Notes under the pieces: model-generated
Told to the model about the DNA's origin: nothing
Databases searched by the model: none
What the model saw: only the letters and a program-made list of their open reading frames with translations
Shown here: positions 1 through 12,295 of the stretch, piece after piece
Position numbering within the stretch: the first letter of the stretch is position 1
Layout of the letters: each line of letters starts with the position of its first letter
Assembly (NCBI GenBank): GCA_036346355.1
Contig: CM070580.1
Location: 59,040,854 to 59,104,853 of the forward strand
Direction: 5' to 3'
Origin: Rhipidocladum racemiflorum
Lineage: Eukaryota; Streptophyta; Magnoliopsida; Poales; Poaceae
Length of the DNA stretch: 64,000 nt
Made by a program: the position numbers and the translations under genes

Positions 1-319
1 AACGTTCTTCCGTTAACGCCTGCTAACATTCCTCCGCTTAACGCTTTTGCCGTCAATGTTTCACCGTTAACGCCTGCCGTTAACGCCCGTCGTAACGTCT
101 TGCCGTTAACGTTTTGTCATTAACGCCCGTTAATGTTCCTCCATTAACGTTGGCGTTAACGCCGTCGTTAACGCTCCTCCGTTAATGTTTCCCGTTAACG
201 CTCCGCTGCGCGTTTCGATAACGTTCCTCCGTTAACGTTTTGCCGCACGCTCTGTAGTTAACGTTCCACCGTTAACGTTTCGTCGTTAACGTTCCATCGT
301 TAACGTTTCATCGTTAACG
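1..319 (+). repeat. GTTAACG minisatellite in LTR1 (partial)
   Basis: Degenerate 12-15 bp repeats have the palindromic core CGTTAACG (an HpaI site) separated by short pyrimidine-rich spacers such as TTCCTC or TTTTGC. The array ends at the constant motif GTTAACGATTGGCTC. Confidence 0.85.
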
Positions 320-2706
320 ATTGGCTCTCTTCGCTTCGTTGTCATCGCATGCGTGCATTCATGCACAAACCCTAGTGCGATACCTTCACCTGTTCTATTA
401 TCATGACGTGAGCCTAGTCTCATCGTCATATCATCTTCAAGCCGAATCAAAACCTAACCGAAGACCGGTTTGATGAACTAAGTTTATCGTGAGCCGCGTT
501 GTTATCTTTGCAATCTTTCCCGTTGTTTCAACCGTGGTAAGACACTTGTCTTGTCTTATCCCTGAAAACCTAATCTGCCATTAATCGAGAATTCCTTCGT
601 GGACTTGGTTGATAGACCATTGGCCATCTGTCATACCCCTGTGCCCGATCTATCCGTCTCTCTTTTGTTTGACTGTGTCCGTTCGGTCAACAAAAGTCAA
701 CTTCAAGAATCAGTTTAGTTCACTGTGAACTAACATATCCTTATGGACCCGATCTATAGATCGAGAGCCCATATGTCGCTATCTGTCCAATCAAGATAAT
801 AACTTCGGAAGAAATATTCTTCGGAATATTATTCTTTCTTTCCCAGTTATTAGTCTTTCCCTTTTCGGTGTTTTGCCGAAAGCCCGTTCTCTTTTGTCAA
901 CTCTTCGATCTAATCCGTTCGAGTTCCCAAATCTCTCCCAAGCCGTTGTGCCCAATGCTGTTCGTTCTTAATTTGGAGTTTACTTGATTTGTCTTTTGAA
1001 TTGGTTTGTATTTGCTTCTTCCTTAATCGTTAGACGTGTCGTCCGGAAGTCGTTCGAACGAGTTGAGGATCGAGAAAGTGGAAGTTGAAGCTCGAGGACC
1101 AAGGATCAAGGATAAAGAGTAAAAGACAGTAAAGTTTGCAAGGGCCAGGCAAGTTGTGCTTTGACCATGTTGATCCTATTTCGAAATCTATTTTGATTTA
1201 AACTATTGCATGCTAGTTCAATTAGAAAAATACTTTGTTTAAACCTGGGGGTTAGATAAACACCAATTTGCTATATGACACCTTGATTATCTAAGTATGT
1301 GCCATGATCCCTTGTCACCCTAGTTGTGGTTTACTAGTTGGACATAAACACATTGCCAACATGGGTTTTAGACCGTTGTAGTATATTGCTTAGACTCGCT
1401 ACGTGCTCAATACATGATTTTGGACAACCAAATGTAAATATTGACTAAATGATATAATGAACATGTTTTGGAAAAGTATCAAGAGATGTTTTGGCACGTG
1501 GTGAATGGTAATCAAATGGGGTTTGATAAACGGTTTCGGCCAGGGCATGTGGCAAGAGTAATCAGTGGGCCATTGTGGCATTGGGGATGTTGATTTGGTT
1601 CTTCGGGTAGTCTTGCCCTGGTCACTCTAAGGACTTAACCTTGCAAGCCTTTGAACTGGGCCATACGTACAACCACATGGCTGGAATGGGACGGCCCTAG
1701 TTGACTAAGTCGCTAAGGACTCACTTGTGGAGCCTCAGGGTGGCAGTTACACCGTTTGTGTGATTGTATGGGGGAGCGTATCGTGGCTGTGGCCAGATAC
1801 CCATCTAACGGTGTGTTGGTCCCATACTTCGCCTTGGCTAAGGGAAGGGATGGTGTAGAGCACGAACCGGAGAGGACCACCTGTGTTGTTTGAGGCTTCC
1901 GAAAGGCTTTGTTATGATCGCTTATTCGCATACTCTTGTATGGCGATTCACGGCTGACGTGGTGAGTGGATTGTATCTTGTGGGTAAAGTGTATAACCTC
2001 TGCAGAGTGTAAAACCTATTCGAATAGCCGAGTCCACGGTACTGGACAATGCTCGGGGATTACAGTCAAGGGTTAGATTTTCTCAAAAATTGAACTTGGG
2101 TTTGGAGGCAGTTTGCCTATGGAAAAGTGATAATTGGTTAAGGATGTGGAATGATTTACTTCTGAAACAACTGTGAAATTATTACTATTATTATCTGTTT
2201 TTACCGCTTTACAATCTATTATGAATATTTGTGAAATGCTGTTTATTGCAAAATAACCCCTTCAGCCTGTCATTTGGAATAAGCCATGCATATAGCTATT
2301 AGCCTTGCATTCTGTGCATGACTTGCTGAGTGCTTTATGTACTCACCCCTTGCAAACAAACAATCACCAGTGAGCAAAAGTCTACATCGTCGAAGAAGAA
2401 GAAGTTCCGTGAGAAGGCGATTATCTAGGAGTCGAACCCTGTCAGTTGCCTGTGGCGTATTGATGGGATTCACCGATGTTCTTCGTTCCGCTGCTGCTTA
2501 TTTGGAGTTGAAGCCGTCAGGGTTTCACAAATGTAAGGTTGACCTTAAGGTCGCTCAATAGTTTATATTCTATTATTGAGTTATTTTTACTATTCCGCTG
2601 TGTATGATTGTGATATTCATCTATGTTGAGACTGTGTGCACTAGCGTGATCCTGGACTAGTGCTGAATACACAGAGGGTCCGGATTTGCAAATTCGGGTC
2701 CCGACA
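1..2706 (+). repeat. LTR1 (left-truncated by window)
   Basis: This is the 3' part of an LTR. It starts inside the GTTAACG minisatellite and ends CCCGACA at 2706, directly before the PBS of internal region 1. It is nearly identical to the matching parts of LTR5. The open reading frames inside it are short, shift from copy to copy and look non-coding. Confidence 0.93.
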
Positions 2707-2710
2707 GAGG

Positions 2711-2723
2711 TGGTATCAGAGCC
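2711..2723 (+). other. Primer-binding site, tRNA-iMet type (INT1)
   Basis: TGGTATCAGAGCC lies 4 bp after the LTR end. It is the usual plant LTR-element primer site complementary to the 3' end of initiator methionine tRNA. Confidence 0.9.
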
Positions 2724-3332
2724 ATACTGACTGTAGGACTTGACCCTAGATAGATTGGCCGTCTTTAGGAGCTTCAAAATTATTTTCTAAAGAGAAAATT
2801 TAACTTGAAAGAATAATACATTCTTGACTTATCTTATTCTTCCATTCTTTCCTCTTTGCTGAAAGTTCTATCCTTCCCTTCGATTTAAATGGAAATCTTA
2901 CCTGAGTTGTTCCGAATAGTTAACGATGTTTCACACCTAAGGAGAAAGTACTGAATGTAAATGCGTCAACCACGAAGATCGTGAAGTAAGAAATCATCGA
3001 GCTCGAAGAGAAATGGATCGATGAAGTATTCGGAAGCTTGAAGAACCAGTGTTTAGTTGTCAGTTGAGACTCATGTGTGGGAGTCACGTCTCTTAAGATA
3101 GGAGCGTTACCCTTTAGACGCTAGATTATGGTGTGATTAGGAATTTGGATCTTTCTTTATTCTTTGAGTGTGCAAGATGTGTTGCAAAGCTTTTAGGCTT
3201 GGATAAGCAACCATACCAAGTTCTTAATAATGTTTTTATAAGTTTTTGGGTTAAACCTGCTCCCCGCAATAGGATTCTTGAACCTCATCTATGCTTTTTC
3301 CCTCTTACCTAAAACCCCGGAGTGGACAAAAG

Positions 3333-4922
3333 ATGGAAAGGACCAACTACAGCAGTAACTTTGAGGCGATTCAAGTCGATTCGATTGCTACTATCTCGTC
3401 GGTGTCAAAGCAGATCGTGACCAACGGCCCACCGTACCAACCGTGACAATTCGACACTTGGATCAGTTTGTAACCACCCACGTTTGATGGATCACCACTC
3501 TCAAAGACGCAGTAAATATGGCTTCGTGTCATAGGAGAGAAGCTAGCTTTAGTGTAATGTGAAGATGAAGAGAAGGTCCTGTGCTACTTGCCAAGAAAAA
3601 GAGATGCATTAGTTTGGAGGAAAGGTTTCTACGCCACCTCGGAAGATGGACATACTATCACTTGGTTGGAAATTGCCACCGCCCTTCGTCGGTTTGTTGC
3701 GTCATCAGAAGATAGTGTGACTACCGCGAGTTCAGAGAAGAGCACAACCCCTGCACCTAATACCATACCGAGATGTTGTTCTTTGAAGTGTTGTCAGCTA
3801 AACAAGTCAGAAGACCGTGCATGCATCCGATGTGGAGAAATAGGACACACTGTTGATGAACATGCAATCAGTTGTTCCAGCTGTGAAGGAAGCCATTTAC
3901 CCGGAGAATGTCCTATGCGCAATATCACCTGCTATCTTTGCGAAGGTCGTGATCATTGCCCAGCTCAATGTCCCTTAGATCCAATAGTGACCGCTGTGAC
4001 TCAGCATCAGCAAGAAGATTTTCGAGCTGTCATTGCTCAAGAGTTAGCGAAAAGAGAATGATTGTCATTCGCACTAGCTGTGCCATGTGAAGAAAAGAAG
4101 AGGAAACATGTCAACCCTATCCATTTACCTCAAGAAATCAGTAATACTTTGTCACCATGGAATTGTTTCTTGTGTGGTAAATGAGGTCATTGGCCTAGAG
4201 AATGCCCCATCAACCCAGCACGATGACCCAAACGTTCATGTTACAACTGTGGCGAGTCAGGTCATTTGTTAAGGAATGCCACAGAAAGATCAAGCAATTT
4301 CGAAAGCCATGATCATCCCGTAAATTACCTCAAGAAAGATTATAACACGTAAAGTGAATGGTAAGGCTATGGACGCAACTTGCTTAAGGAGCCAGTTGAC
4401 GCAAGAGGAATAGGTTAATACGACCCCTGATACAAAAGATGAATTCAAGGAATTGGAAGACCACCGTAAGCGTCAGAAAGTTGTCAAGAAGGACCACCGC
4501 ACAAATGAATGAGGAGTACCTCAACAATTTAGTTGCCATCTTGCTCAGACTTTGTTAGAGACACCTTCACCTGTGCTTCGCCCTGATGGTTAGAGTTTCC
4601 ATAACATCAACCTAGTGAAAAGTTCTCAAGGAAGAAGCCTGGTTTCTAGAGTCTGCTTTGCCTGCCGTCAGCCAGGATATTTTTCTAATCACTGCCCTCA
4701 AAAGAAAGTGATCACCGCTGATCGCATCGATCTCAGCTCTACCCTACCAAGATTAGTACCATGTTAGGAGAAAGCCAACAGATGTCAGTCAAGTGTTGCT
4801 TCAGATGCAACGAGCCGGGACACTTTGCCAATAGTTGTCCTAGGAGAAAAGGTGTTATACCTGCCCACTTCAATCCTAGTCCTACCCCTACCGAGACACT
4901 TGCGTCAGAAAGTGAATTGTGA
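3333..4922 (+). pseudogene. Decayed gag (capsid fragment plus zinc-knuckle string), copy 1
   Basis: The start ATG at 3333 corresponds in position to the gag start of the chromovirus at 49510. A Retrotrans_gag-like block follows (HPTFDGSATLKDAEIWL, later EDEEKV and WRKGF..TSEDGHTITWLE), interrupted by a stop. Longest open piece: 3588-4061. Downstream are zinc knuckles in several frames: CIRCGEIGH, CSSCEGSHLPGEC, CYLCEGRDHCPAQC, CFLCGK(stop)GHWPREC, CYNCGESGH, CFACRQPGYFSNHC and CFRCNEPGHFANSC. Ty3/gypsy gag normally has one or two. Capsid would coat the RNA and the knuckles would bind it. In-frame stops and frame changes rule out a single intact protein from this copy. Confidence 0.8.
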
Positions 4923-4934
4923 AGGAGTATTCAG

Positions 4935-5420
4935 TTGATACAGAGTTTCAGTCAAAGAATCAAGCCGACAAAGATAGTGCCAGACCAACCGGAATGCTAT
5001 TCAAGTCTTGTCGAAAACCACGTAATCACAAGTAAGCTTTGTTGTCAGATACAGCCTGTCCAATTTCTAGAAGAAGCGGAAAATCAAGTGTTTAGGAACA
5101 GAAGCAAGGAGCCTATCAATGGAGTTACCAGAAACGTCAGCATGAGTGCAGAAGATGTTCAAGATTTCCCGACAAAGTTAGTATCAAGATTTTCCGTAGA
5201 AGAAGTATCTCGTGGCCGAAAATCAGACACAGTTGGAGTCAGTGGACTTGTAAGAGGATCTCATCCGCAAGGAGCGACTGCAAAAATTTTGGATGTTACT
5301 AGCCGCTTGTTCAAGCGACCCTGTCCAGTGTGTAGTTGCTTGGAAGTTCGAGGAAGCTCAAGAGTTGAGTCCCCCTGAACCTAATTCTATAGTCAGCCCT
5401 GAATCTCGGGGACGAGATTC
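4935..5420 (+). pseudogene. Integrase C-terminus and chromodomain remnant, copy 1
   Basis: The longest open frame (4935-5378) contains FLEEAENQVFRNRSKEP, which lines up with DILQEAEEQIAMIRERLK of the integrase C-terminal part in the chromovirus. Further on, another frame reads QLESVDL(stop)EDL and AKILDVT, matching PLESIELQEDL and VKILD before the chromodomain; then VVAWKFEEAQEL resembles ATWEREEDLKKE at the chromodomain end. The block therefore appears to be the last 450-500 bp of an ancestral pol, no longer in one frame. In copies 2-4 the first frame is 122 codons; here it is 147. Confidence 0.6.
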
Positions 5421-5424
5421 TGCT

Positions 5425-5436
5425 AAGGGGGGGAGA
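5425..5436 (+). other. Polypurine tract (INT1)
   Basis: AAGGGGGGGAGA lies 2 bp before the LTR start TGTAAC. This is the plus-strand primer site of LTR retroelements. Confidence 0.88.
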
Positions 5437-6239
5437 TTTGTAACATCCCAAAACTTGGGTTTTCAAAAATTTTGGTTTAGTTTAGCTTCCCCAAAATTTT
5501 CGTTGATTTTCTCGCATTTATAAAGCTTGATTTGAATTTTCTAAAAGCTAAAACAATTTAATTTGATTATTCTAAACCCCAAATAAAATTTATTTTATTT
5601 TATTTGGATTCCATGTGCTTCAAGAAGTTCTTCTGTAATTTTTGAGATTTTTCGGAGCTCGTTTGCTATTTATTGGATTTAATTGAATTTGATTTGTATT
5701 AAGCCCTTTTGTTAAAATTAATTAATTATTTGGAAAAGTTTATATAAATTTTTGTTGAAAATATTTTATTTGAGTTGGAAATGTCTCAAAATATTTTATG
5801 GAATTTTTCTAGAATTTTTCTGCTATTTTTATTGTCTCTATTGATTTATTTGATTTATTGGAATTGTTTTTATTCGAATAATGCTGCAAAATTTCGAAAA
5901 TGGCCTTGGGCCTATTCCCTCTCTCTCCTCCCACCAACCCACGCCGCCAGCCGGGCCGCCTCCCCACGCACGCCCCGCCTGGGCCGAGCGCCCCCACGGC
6001 CCACCGCTTCACGCGACGCCAAGCGGCCAAAGCCGAGCAGTCGGCCGCCTGGCTGCAGGCGCCCGCCTGGGCTAAGCCCACCTGCGCGCCTGCCCTCCCA
6101 CCGGCGCCCATGTGTCAGCCCCACGTGCTGCCACGTCAGCTCCGAGTCCGATCCGCACACTAAGTGCTCGATAAAATGCCAAACCGATCCAAACACCTCC
6201 AAAACTTGATTTTTCTCGACCTGGACTCTTACCCAAACA

Positions 6240-6246
6240 TATATAA
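6240..6246 (+). promoter_or_regulatory. TATA box of LTR2
   Basis: TATATAA lies about 800 bp into the LTR, just after a GC-rich block, and is followed by CA-rich sequence (CCACAGATCAATC) suitable for transcription start. It is conserved in all five LTRs that include this region. The start site is inferred. Confidence 0.65.
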
Positions 6247-7255
6247 GTGCTCCTAGACCCTCCCCCACGCCCCTAGCCACAGATCAATCATCCAAATAGA
6301 CCGAGCCGCCGCGAGAAGCTCCGGATGTCGCCCAACGACGGCCGAACTTTGGAGCCGCGTCCCGGGCAACTCGTCGACTCTTTTCGAGATCCGTCTTCTC
6401 CGTGGTGTGCCACAAGGTACCATCTACTTGCTGTCCAAAATTCAGCCAATTTGGTCCACGGGATCAAAAGTTACGGCCGTTTCAATCTCGAATCTTGCCG
6501 AGGCCATAACTCCCTCAATTTTTCGAGTTTGACGGTGAAATTTTTTGTGTAGACTCCTGGGGATGTCCTCTACAGGATGCACATCTTGCCCCAAGGTTTT
6601 GCCCTCTGGATTTGGCGCAGAAAATTAATTTCTCCGTTCAGACTGCGTTCCAGACAGCGGCAAACTTCCTCGCGCGTCCCCCGCTGTTCCAGAAGGTATT
6701 TCTTCGAGCCACCTGCGTCACGGTGTGACTCTTGGTCCCATCTAGCTCTCGGTCAAATTTCGTTAAGTTCCGATCATTATTCTAGAAGTTATGGCCGTCC
6801 AAAGTTTTGATCCGAAACCCGTTAATCGCCAGTTTGTGATTAATCCGGAAGGGCGCCGCAAAATCCGCCTATACCGTTGAGTTCGTCTCGCCGCGTTCTA
6901 CGCAGTAGACATTCTCCCTTTGCCATTCCATCCTCCGGAATTTTTTTTATATATTTAGGCCACCGTTTGCCGTCGCCGCGCGTCGCCTTTTGACGCCGGT
7001 TATTTTGGTTCGCTCCGGCCGTGTTGTCGCGTCCGTAGGATCATCTTGTACTGTTTTGGTCCATCATTAAGGTTCTTTTGGTCTCCGTTTGCCGTCGGAG
7101 CCGATTCCGGCCTAAACCCGTCGTCTTTCAACCTAGGCCGTGCCGCCGGTTCGCGCACCGGTTAGCCGTCCTTGGTAGCGTTCTACCGCGGCCATGTCGT
7201 TGCACCGACGGTCGCTACTTCGCTTCATGAAGTCTCCTATCATTGTTGACCTCCA

Positions 7256-7678
7256 CTGCGTTAGCGTTAACGATCCACCGATGCGTTAGCCGTTAACGTT
7301 CCACCGATGCGTTACGCCGCTGCGTTCGCGATGCGTTTCCCGTTAACGTTTCCCGATGCGTTCTTCCGTTAACGTTGCGTTCCTCCGCTTAACGTTTTGC
7401 CGTCAATGTTTCACCGCACGCTGCATGCGTTAACGCTCGTCGGTAACGTCTTGCCGTTAACGTTTTGTCATTAACGCCCGTTAATGTTCCTCCATTAACG
7501 TTTTCGTCGTTAACGGCCGTCGCTGCGCTCCTCCGTTAACGTTCTGCCGTTAACGTTCGCCGTTAACGTTTCCCCGTTAACGTTTCCCCGTTAACGTTCT
7601 TCCGTTAACGTTCCGTTAACGTTCCACCGTTAACGTTTCGTCGTTAACGTTCCATCGTTAACGTTTCATCGTTAACGA
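7256..7678 (+). repeat. GTTAACG minisatellite in LTR2
   Basis: About 420 bp of 12-15 bp repeats with core CGTTAACG. Many cores are replaced by variants such as GATGCGTT or GCGTTAGC. It lies about 1 kb after the TATA box and so would be transcribed. Confidence 0.85.
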
Positions 7679-10065
7679 TTGGCTCTCTTCGCTTCGTTGT
7701 CATCGCATGCGTGCATTCATGCACAAACCCTAGTGCGATACCTTCACCTGTTCTATTATCATGACGTGAGCCTAGTCTCATCGTCATATCATCTTCAAGC
7801 CGAATCAAAACCTAACCGAAGACCGGTTTGATGAACTAAGTTTATCGTGAGCCGCGTTGTTATCTTTGCAATCTTTCCCGTTGTTTCAACCGTGGTAAGA
7901 CACTTGTCTTGTCTTATCCCTGAAAACCTAATCTGCCATTAATCGAGAATTCCTTCGTGGACTTGGTTGATAGACCATTGGCCATCTGTCATACCCCTGT
8001 GCCCGATCTATCCGTCTCTCTTTTGTTTGACCTGTGTCCGTTCGGTCAACAAAAGTCAACTTCAAGAATCAGTTTAGTTCATCGTGAACTAACATATCAT
8101 ATGGACCCGATCTATAGATCGAGAGCCCATATGTCGCTATCTGTCCAATCAAGATAATAACTTCGGAAGAAATATTCTTCGGAATATTATTCTTTCTTTC
8201 CCAGTTATTAGTCTTTCCCTTTTCGGTGTTTTGCCGAAAGCCCGTTCTCTTTTGTCAACTCTTCGATCTAATCCGTTCGAGTTCCCAAATCTCTCCCAAG
8301 CCGTTGTGCCCAATCTTTGTTCGTTCTTAATTTGGAGTTTACTTGATTTGTCTTTTGAATTGGTTTGTATTTGCTTCTTCCTTAATCGTTAGACGTGTCG
8401 TCCGGAAGTCGTTCGAACGAGCTGAGGATCGAGAAAGTGGAAGTTGAAGCTCGAGGACCAAGGATCAAGGATAAAGAGTAAAAGACAGTAAAGTTTGCAA
8501 GGGCCAGGCAAGTTGTGCTTTGACCATGTTGATCCTATTTCGAAATCTATTTTGATTTAAACTATTGCATGCTAGTTCAATTAGAAAAATACTTTGTTTA
8601 AACCTGGGGGTTAGATAAACACCAATTTGCTATATGACACCTTGATTATCTAAGTATGTGCCATGATCCCTTGTCACCCTAGTTGTGGTTTACTAGTTGG
8701 ACATAAACACATTGCCAACATGGGTTTTAGACCGTTGTAGTATATTGCTTAGACCTGCTACGTGCTCATGACATGATTTTGGACAACCAAATGTTAATAT
8801 TGACTTAATGATATATTGAACCTGTTTTGGAAAAGTATCATGTGATGTTGATGGCACGTGGTGCATGGTAATCAACTGGGGTTTGATAAACGGTTTTCGA
8901 CCGGGCATGTGGCAAGAGTAATCAGGTGGGCGATTGTGGCATTGGGGATGTTGATTTGGTTCTTGGGTAGTCTTGCCCTGGTCACTCTAAGGACTTAACC
9001 TTGCAAGCCTTTGAATCGGGCCATACGCACAACCACATGGCTGGAATGGGACGGCCCTAGTTGACTAAGTCGCTAAGGACTCACTTGTGGAGCCTAAGGG
9101 TGGCGATTACACCGTTTGTGTGATTGTATGGGGAGCGATCGTGGCTGTGGCCAGATACCCATCTAACGGTGTGTTGGTCCCATACTTCGCCTTGGCTAAG
9201 GGAAGGGATGGTGTAGAGCACGAACCGGAGAGGACCACCTGTGTTGTTTGAGGCTTCCGAAAGGCTTTGTTATGATCGCTTATTCGCATACTCTTGTATG
9301 GCGATTCACTGATGACGTGGTGAGTGGATTGTATCTTGTGGGTAAAGTGTATAACCTCTGCAGAGTGTAAAACCTATTCGAATAGCCGAGTCCACAGATC
9401 GGACAATGCTCGGGGATTACAGTCAAGGGTTAGATTTTCTCAAAAATTGAACTTGGGTTTGGAGGCAGTTTGCCTATGGAAAAGTGATAATTGGTTAAGG
9501 ATGTGGAATGATTTACTTCTGAAACAACTGTGAAATTATTACTATTATTATCTGTTTTTACCGCTTTACAATCTATTATGAATATTTGTGAAATGCTGTT
9601 TATTGCAAAATAACCCCTTCAGCCTGTCATTTGGAATAAGCCATGCATATAGCTATTAGCCTTGCATTCTGTGCATGACTTGCTGAGTGCTTTATGTACT
9701 CACCCCTTGCAAACAAACAATCACCAGTGAGCAAAAGTCTACATCGTCGAAGAAGAAGAAGTTCCGTGAGAAGGCGATTATCTAGGAGTCGAACCACTCG
9801 GTTGCCTGTGGCGTATTGATGGGATTCACCGATGTTCTTCGTTCATTCTTTGCTTATTTGGAGTTGAAGCCGTCAGGGTTTCACAAATGTAAGGTTGACC
9901 TTAAGGTCGCTCAATAGTTTATATTCTATTATTGAGTTATTTTTACTATTCCATTGTGTATGATTGTGATATTCATCTATGTTGAGGCTGTGTGCACTAG
10001 CGTGATCTGGACTAGTGCTGAATACACAGAGGGTCCGGATTTGCAAATTCGGGTCCCGACAGAGG

Positions 10066-10077
10066 TGGTATCGAGCC
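10066..10077 (+). other. Primer-binding site, altered (INT2)
   Basis: TGGTATCGAGCC; compared with INT1 and INT5 one A is missing from the CAG. The change may be a consensus error at a CAG site. Confidence 0.8.
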
Positions 10078-10682
10078 ATCCGATTGTAGGACTTGACCCT
10101 AGATAGATTGGCCGTCTTTAGGAGCTTCAAAATTATTTTCTAAAGAGAAAATTTAACTTGAAAGAATAATACATTCTTGACTTATCTTATTCTTCCATTC
10201 TTTCCTCTTTGCTGAAAGTTCTATCCTTCCCTTCGATTTAAATGGAAATCTTACCTGAATTATTCCGAATAGTTAACGATGTTTCACACCTAAGGAGAAA
10301 GTACTGAATGTCGTCGTCAACCCTGAAGATCGTGAAGTAAGAAATCATCGAGCTCGAAGAGAAATGGATCGATGAAGTATTCCAGAAGCTTGAAGAACCA
10401 GTGTTTAGTTGTCAGTTGAGACTCATGTGTGAGTCACGTCTCTTAAGATAGGAGCGTTACCCTTTAGACGCTAGATTATGGTGTGATTAGGAATTTGGAT
10501 CTTTCTTTATTCTTTGAGTGTGCGTTATCGTTGCAAAGCTTTTAGGCTTGGATAAGCAACCATACCAAGTTCTTAATAATGTTTGTATAAGTTCTTGGGT
10601 TAAACCTGCTCCCCTGCAATAGGATTCTTGAACCTCATCTATGCTTTTTCCCTCTTACCTAAAACCCCGGAGTGGACAAAAG

Positions 10683-12283
10683 ATGGAAAGGACCAACTAC
10701 AGCAGTAACTTTGAGGCGATTCAAGTCGATTCGATTTGCTACTATACGTATCAGGTTGTCAAAGCATTTGTGACCAACAGCCGTCCACCGTACCAACCGT
10801 GACAATTCGACACTTGGATCAGTTTGTAACCACCCACGTTTGATGGATCAGCCACTCTCAAAGACGCAGAAATATGGCTTCGTGTCATAGGAGAGAAGCT
10901 AGCTTTAGTGTAATGTGAAGATGAAGAGAAGGTCCCCTGTGCTACTTGCCAGTAAAAAGGAGATGCATTAGTTTGGAGGAAAGGTTTCTACGCCACCTCG
11001 GAAGATGGACATACTATCACTTGGTTGGAAATTGCCACCGCCCTTCGTCAGTTTGTGCGTCATCAGAAGATAGTGTGACTACCGCGAGTTCAGAGAAGAG
11101 CACAACCCCTGCACCTAATACCATACCGAGATGTTGTTCTTTGAAGTGTTGTCAGCCAAACAAGTTAGAAGACCGTGCATGCATCCGATGTGGAGAAATA
11201 GGATACACTGCTGATGAACATGCAATCAATTGTTCCAAATTGTGAAGGAAGCCATTTACCCGGAGAATGTCCTATGCGCAATATCACCTGCTATCTTTGC
11301 GAAGGTCGTGATCATTGCCCAGCTCAATGTCCCTTAGATCCAATAGTGACCGCTGTGACTCAGCATCAGCAAGAAGATTTTCGAGCTGTCATTGCTCAAG
11401 AGTTAGCGAAAAGAGAATGATTGTCATTCGCACTAGCTGTGCCACGTGAAGAAAAGAAGAGGAAACATGTCAACCCTATCCATTTACCTCAAGAAATCAG
11501 TAATACTTTGTCACCATGGAATTGTTTCTTGTGTGGTAAATGAGGTCATTGGCCTAGAGAATGCCCCATCAACCCAGCACGATGACCCAAACGTTCATGT
11601 TACAACTGTGGCGAGTCAGGTCATTTGTTAAGGAATGCCACAGAAAGATCAAGCAATTTCGAAAGCCATGATCATCCCAGAAATTACCTCAGTAAAGATT
11701 ATAACACAGAAAGTGAATGGTAAGGCTATGGAAGCAACTTGCTTAAGGAGCCAGTTGAAGCAAGAGGAATTGGTTAATAAGACCCCTGATCCAAAAGATG
11801 AATGCAAGGAATTGGAAGACCACCGTAAGCGTCAGAAAGTTGTCAAGAAGGACCACCGCAACAGCGAATGAGGAGTACCCCTCAACAATTTAGTTGCCAT
11901 ACTGCTCAGACTTTGTTAGAGACACCTTCACCTGTGCTTCGCCCTGATGGTTAGAGTTTCCATAACATCAACCTAGTGAAAAGTTCTCAAGGAAGAAGCC
12001 TGGTTTCTAGAGTCTGCTTTGCCTGCCGTCAGCCAGGATATTTTTCTAATCACTGCCCTCAAAAGAAAGTGATCACCGCTGATCGCATCGATCTCAGCTC
12101 TACCCTACCAAGATTAGTACCATGTTAGGAGAAAGCCAACAGATGTCAGTCAAGTGTTGCTTCAGATGCAACGAGCCGGGACACTTTGCTAATAGTTGTC
12201 CTAGGAGAAAAGATGTTATACCTGCCCACTTCAATCCTAGTCCTACCCCTACCGAGACACTTGCGTCAGAAAGTGAATTGTGA
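10683..12283 (+). pseudogene. Decayed gag with zinc knuckles, copy 2
   Basis: Same gene remnant as at 3333. Here a 1-bp loss after the capsid block and an insertion after the first knuckle split it into frames 10946-11245 and 11214-11420; a further Lys-rich frame is open at 11635-11871. The knuckle series is retained, including CYLCEGRDHCPAQC and CFRCNEPGHFANSC. Stop codons at the GK(stop)GH knuckle are shared with all other copies, so they predate the array. Confidence 0.78.
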
Positions 12284-12295
12284 AGGAGTATTCAG

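Larger units (their letters stand above)
2707..5438 (+). mobile_element. Internal region 1 of the array element
   Basis: This is the internal region between LTR1 and LTR2 (2732 bp). In order it holds a PBS at 2711, about 600 bp of leader with no intact ORF (its 2940-3240 part matches the flanks of the extra upstream ORF of the chromovirus, with the body of that ORF missing), a decayed gag from 3333, a block derived from the integrase tail and chromodomain, and a PPT at 5425. Protease, reverse transcriptase, RNase H and the integrase core are absent, so the element cannot move by itself. Confidence 0.88.
5439..10061 (+). repeat. LTR2 (complete)
   Basis: A 4623-bp LTR with TG...CA ends. Its layout is an AT-rich 5' part with long T runs, a GC-rich CT/CCG block (about 5915-6160), a TATA box at 6240, a region with short conserved frames, a GTTAACG minisatellite (7256-7678) and a 3' half of about 2.4 kb. 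The 3' half closely matches, in reverse complement, the 3' part of the chromovirus LTR at 41446-42800. LTRs of this length (over 4 kb) are unusual but known from LARD elements of grasses. Confidence 0.93.

Noticed and set aside
1399..2561. Recurrent small frames (60-97 codons) in all six LTRs
   Set aside because: They recur only because the LTR recurs. Lengths vary by frameshift and no domain or codon signal is seen.
2711..2728. tRNA gene fragment
   Set aside because: The match to initiator methionine tRNA is the primer-binding site only; no tRNA body or cloverleaf is present.
5775..6280. Overlapping frames of 64-122 codons on both strands
   Set aside because: They fall in the GC-rich LTR block, change frame and length in every copy, and show no family resemblance.
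7256..7678. CRISPR-like array of short repeats
   Set aside because: Repeats are 12-15 bp, spacers are not unique, and the block is part of an LTR in a plant genome.
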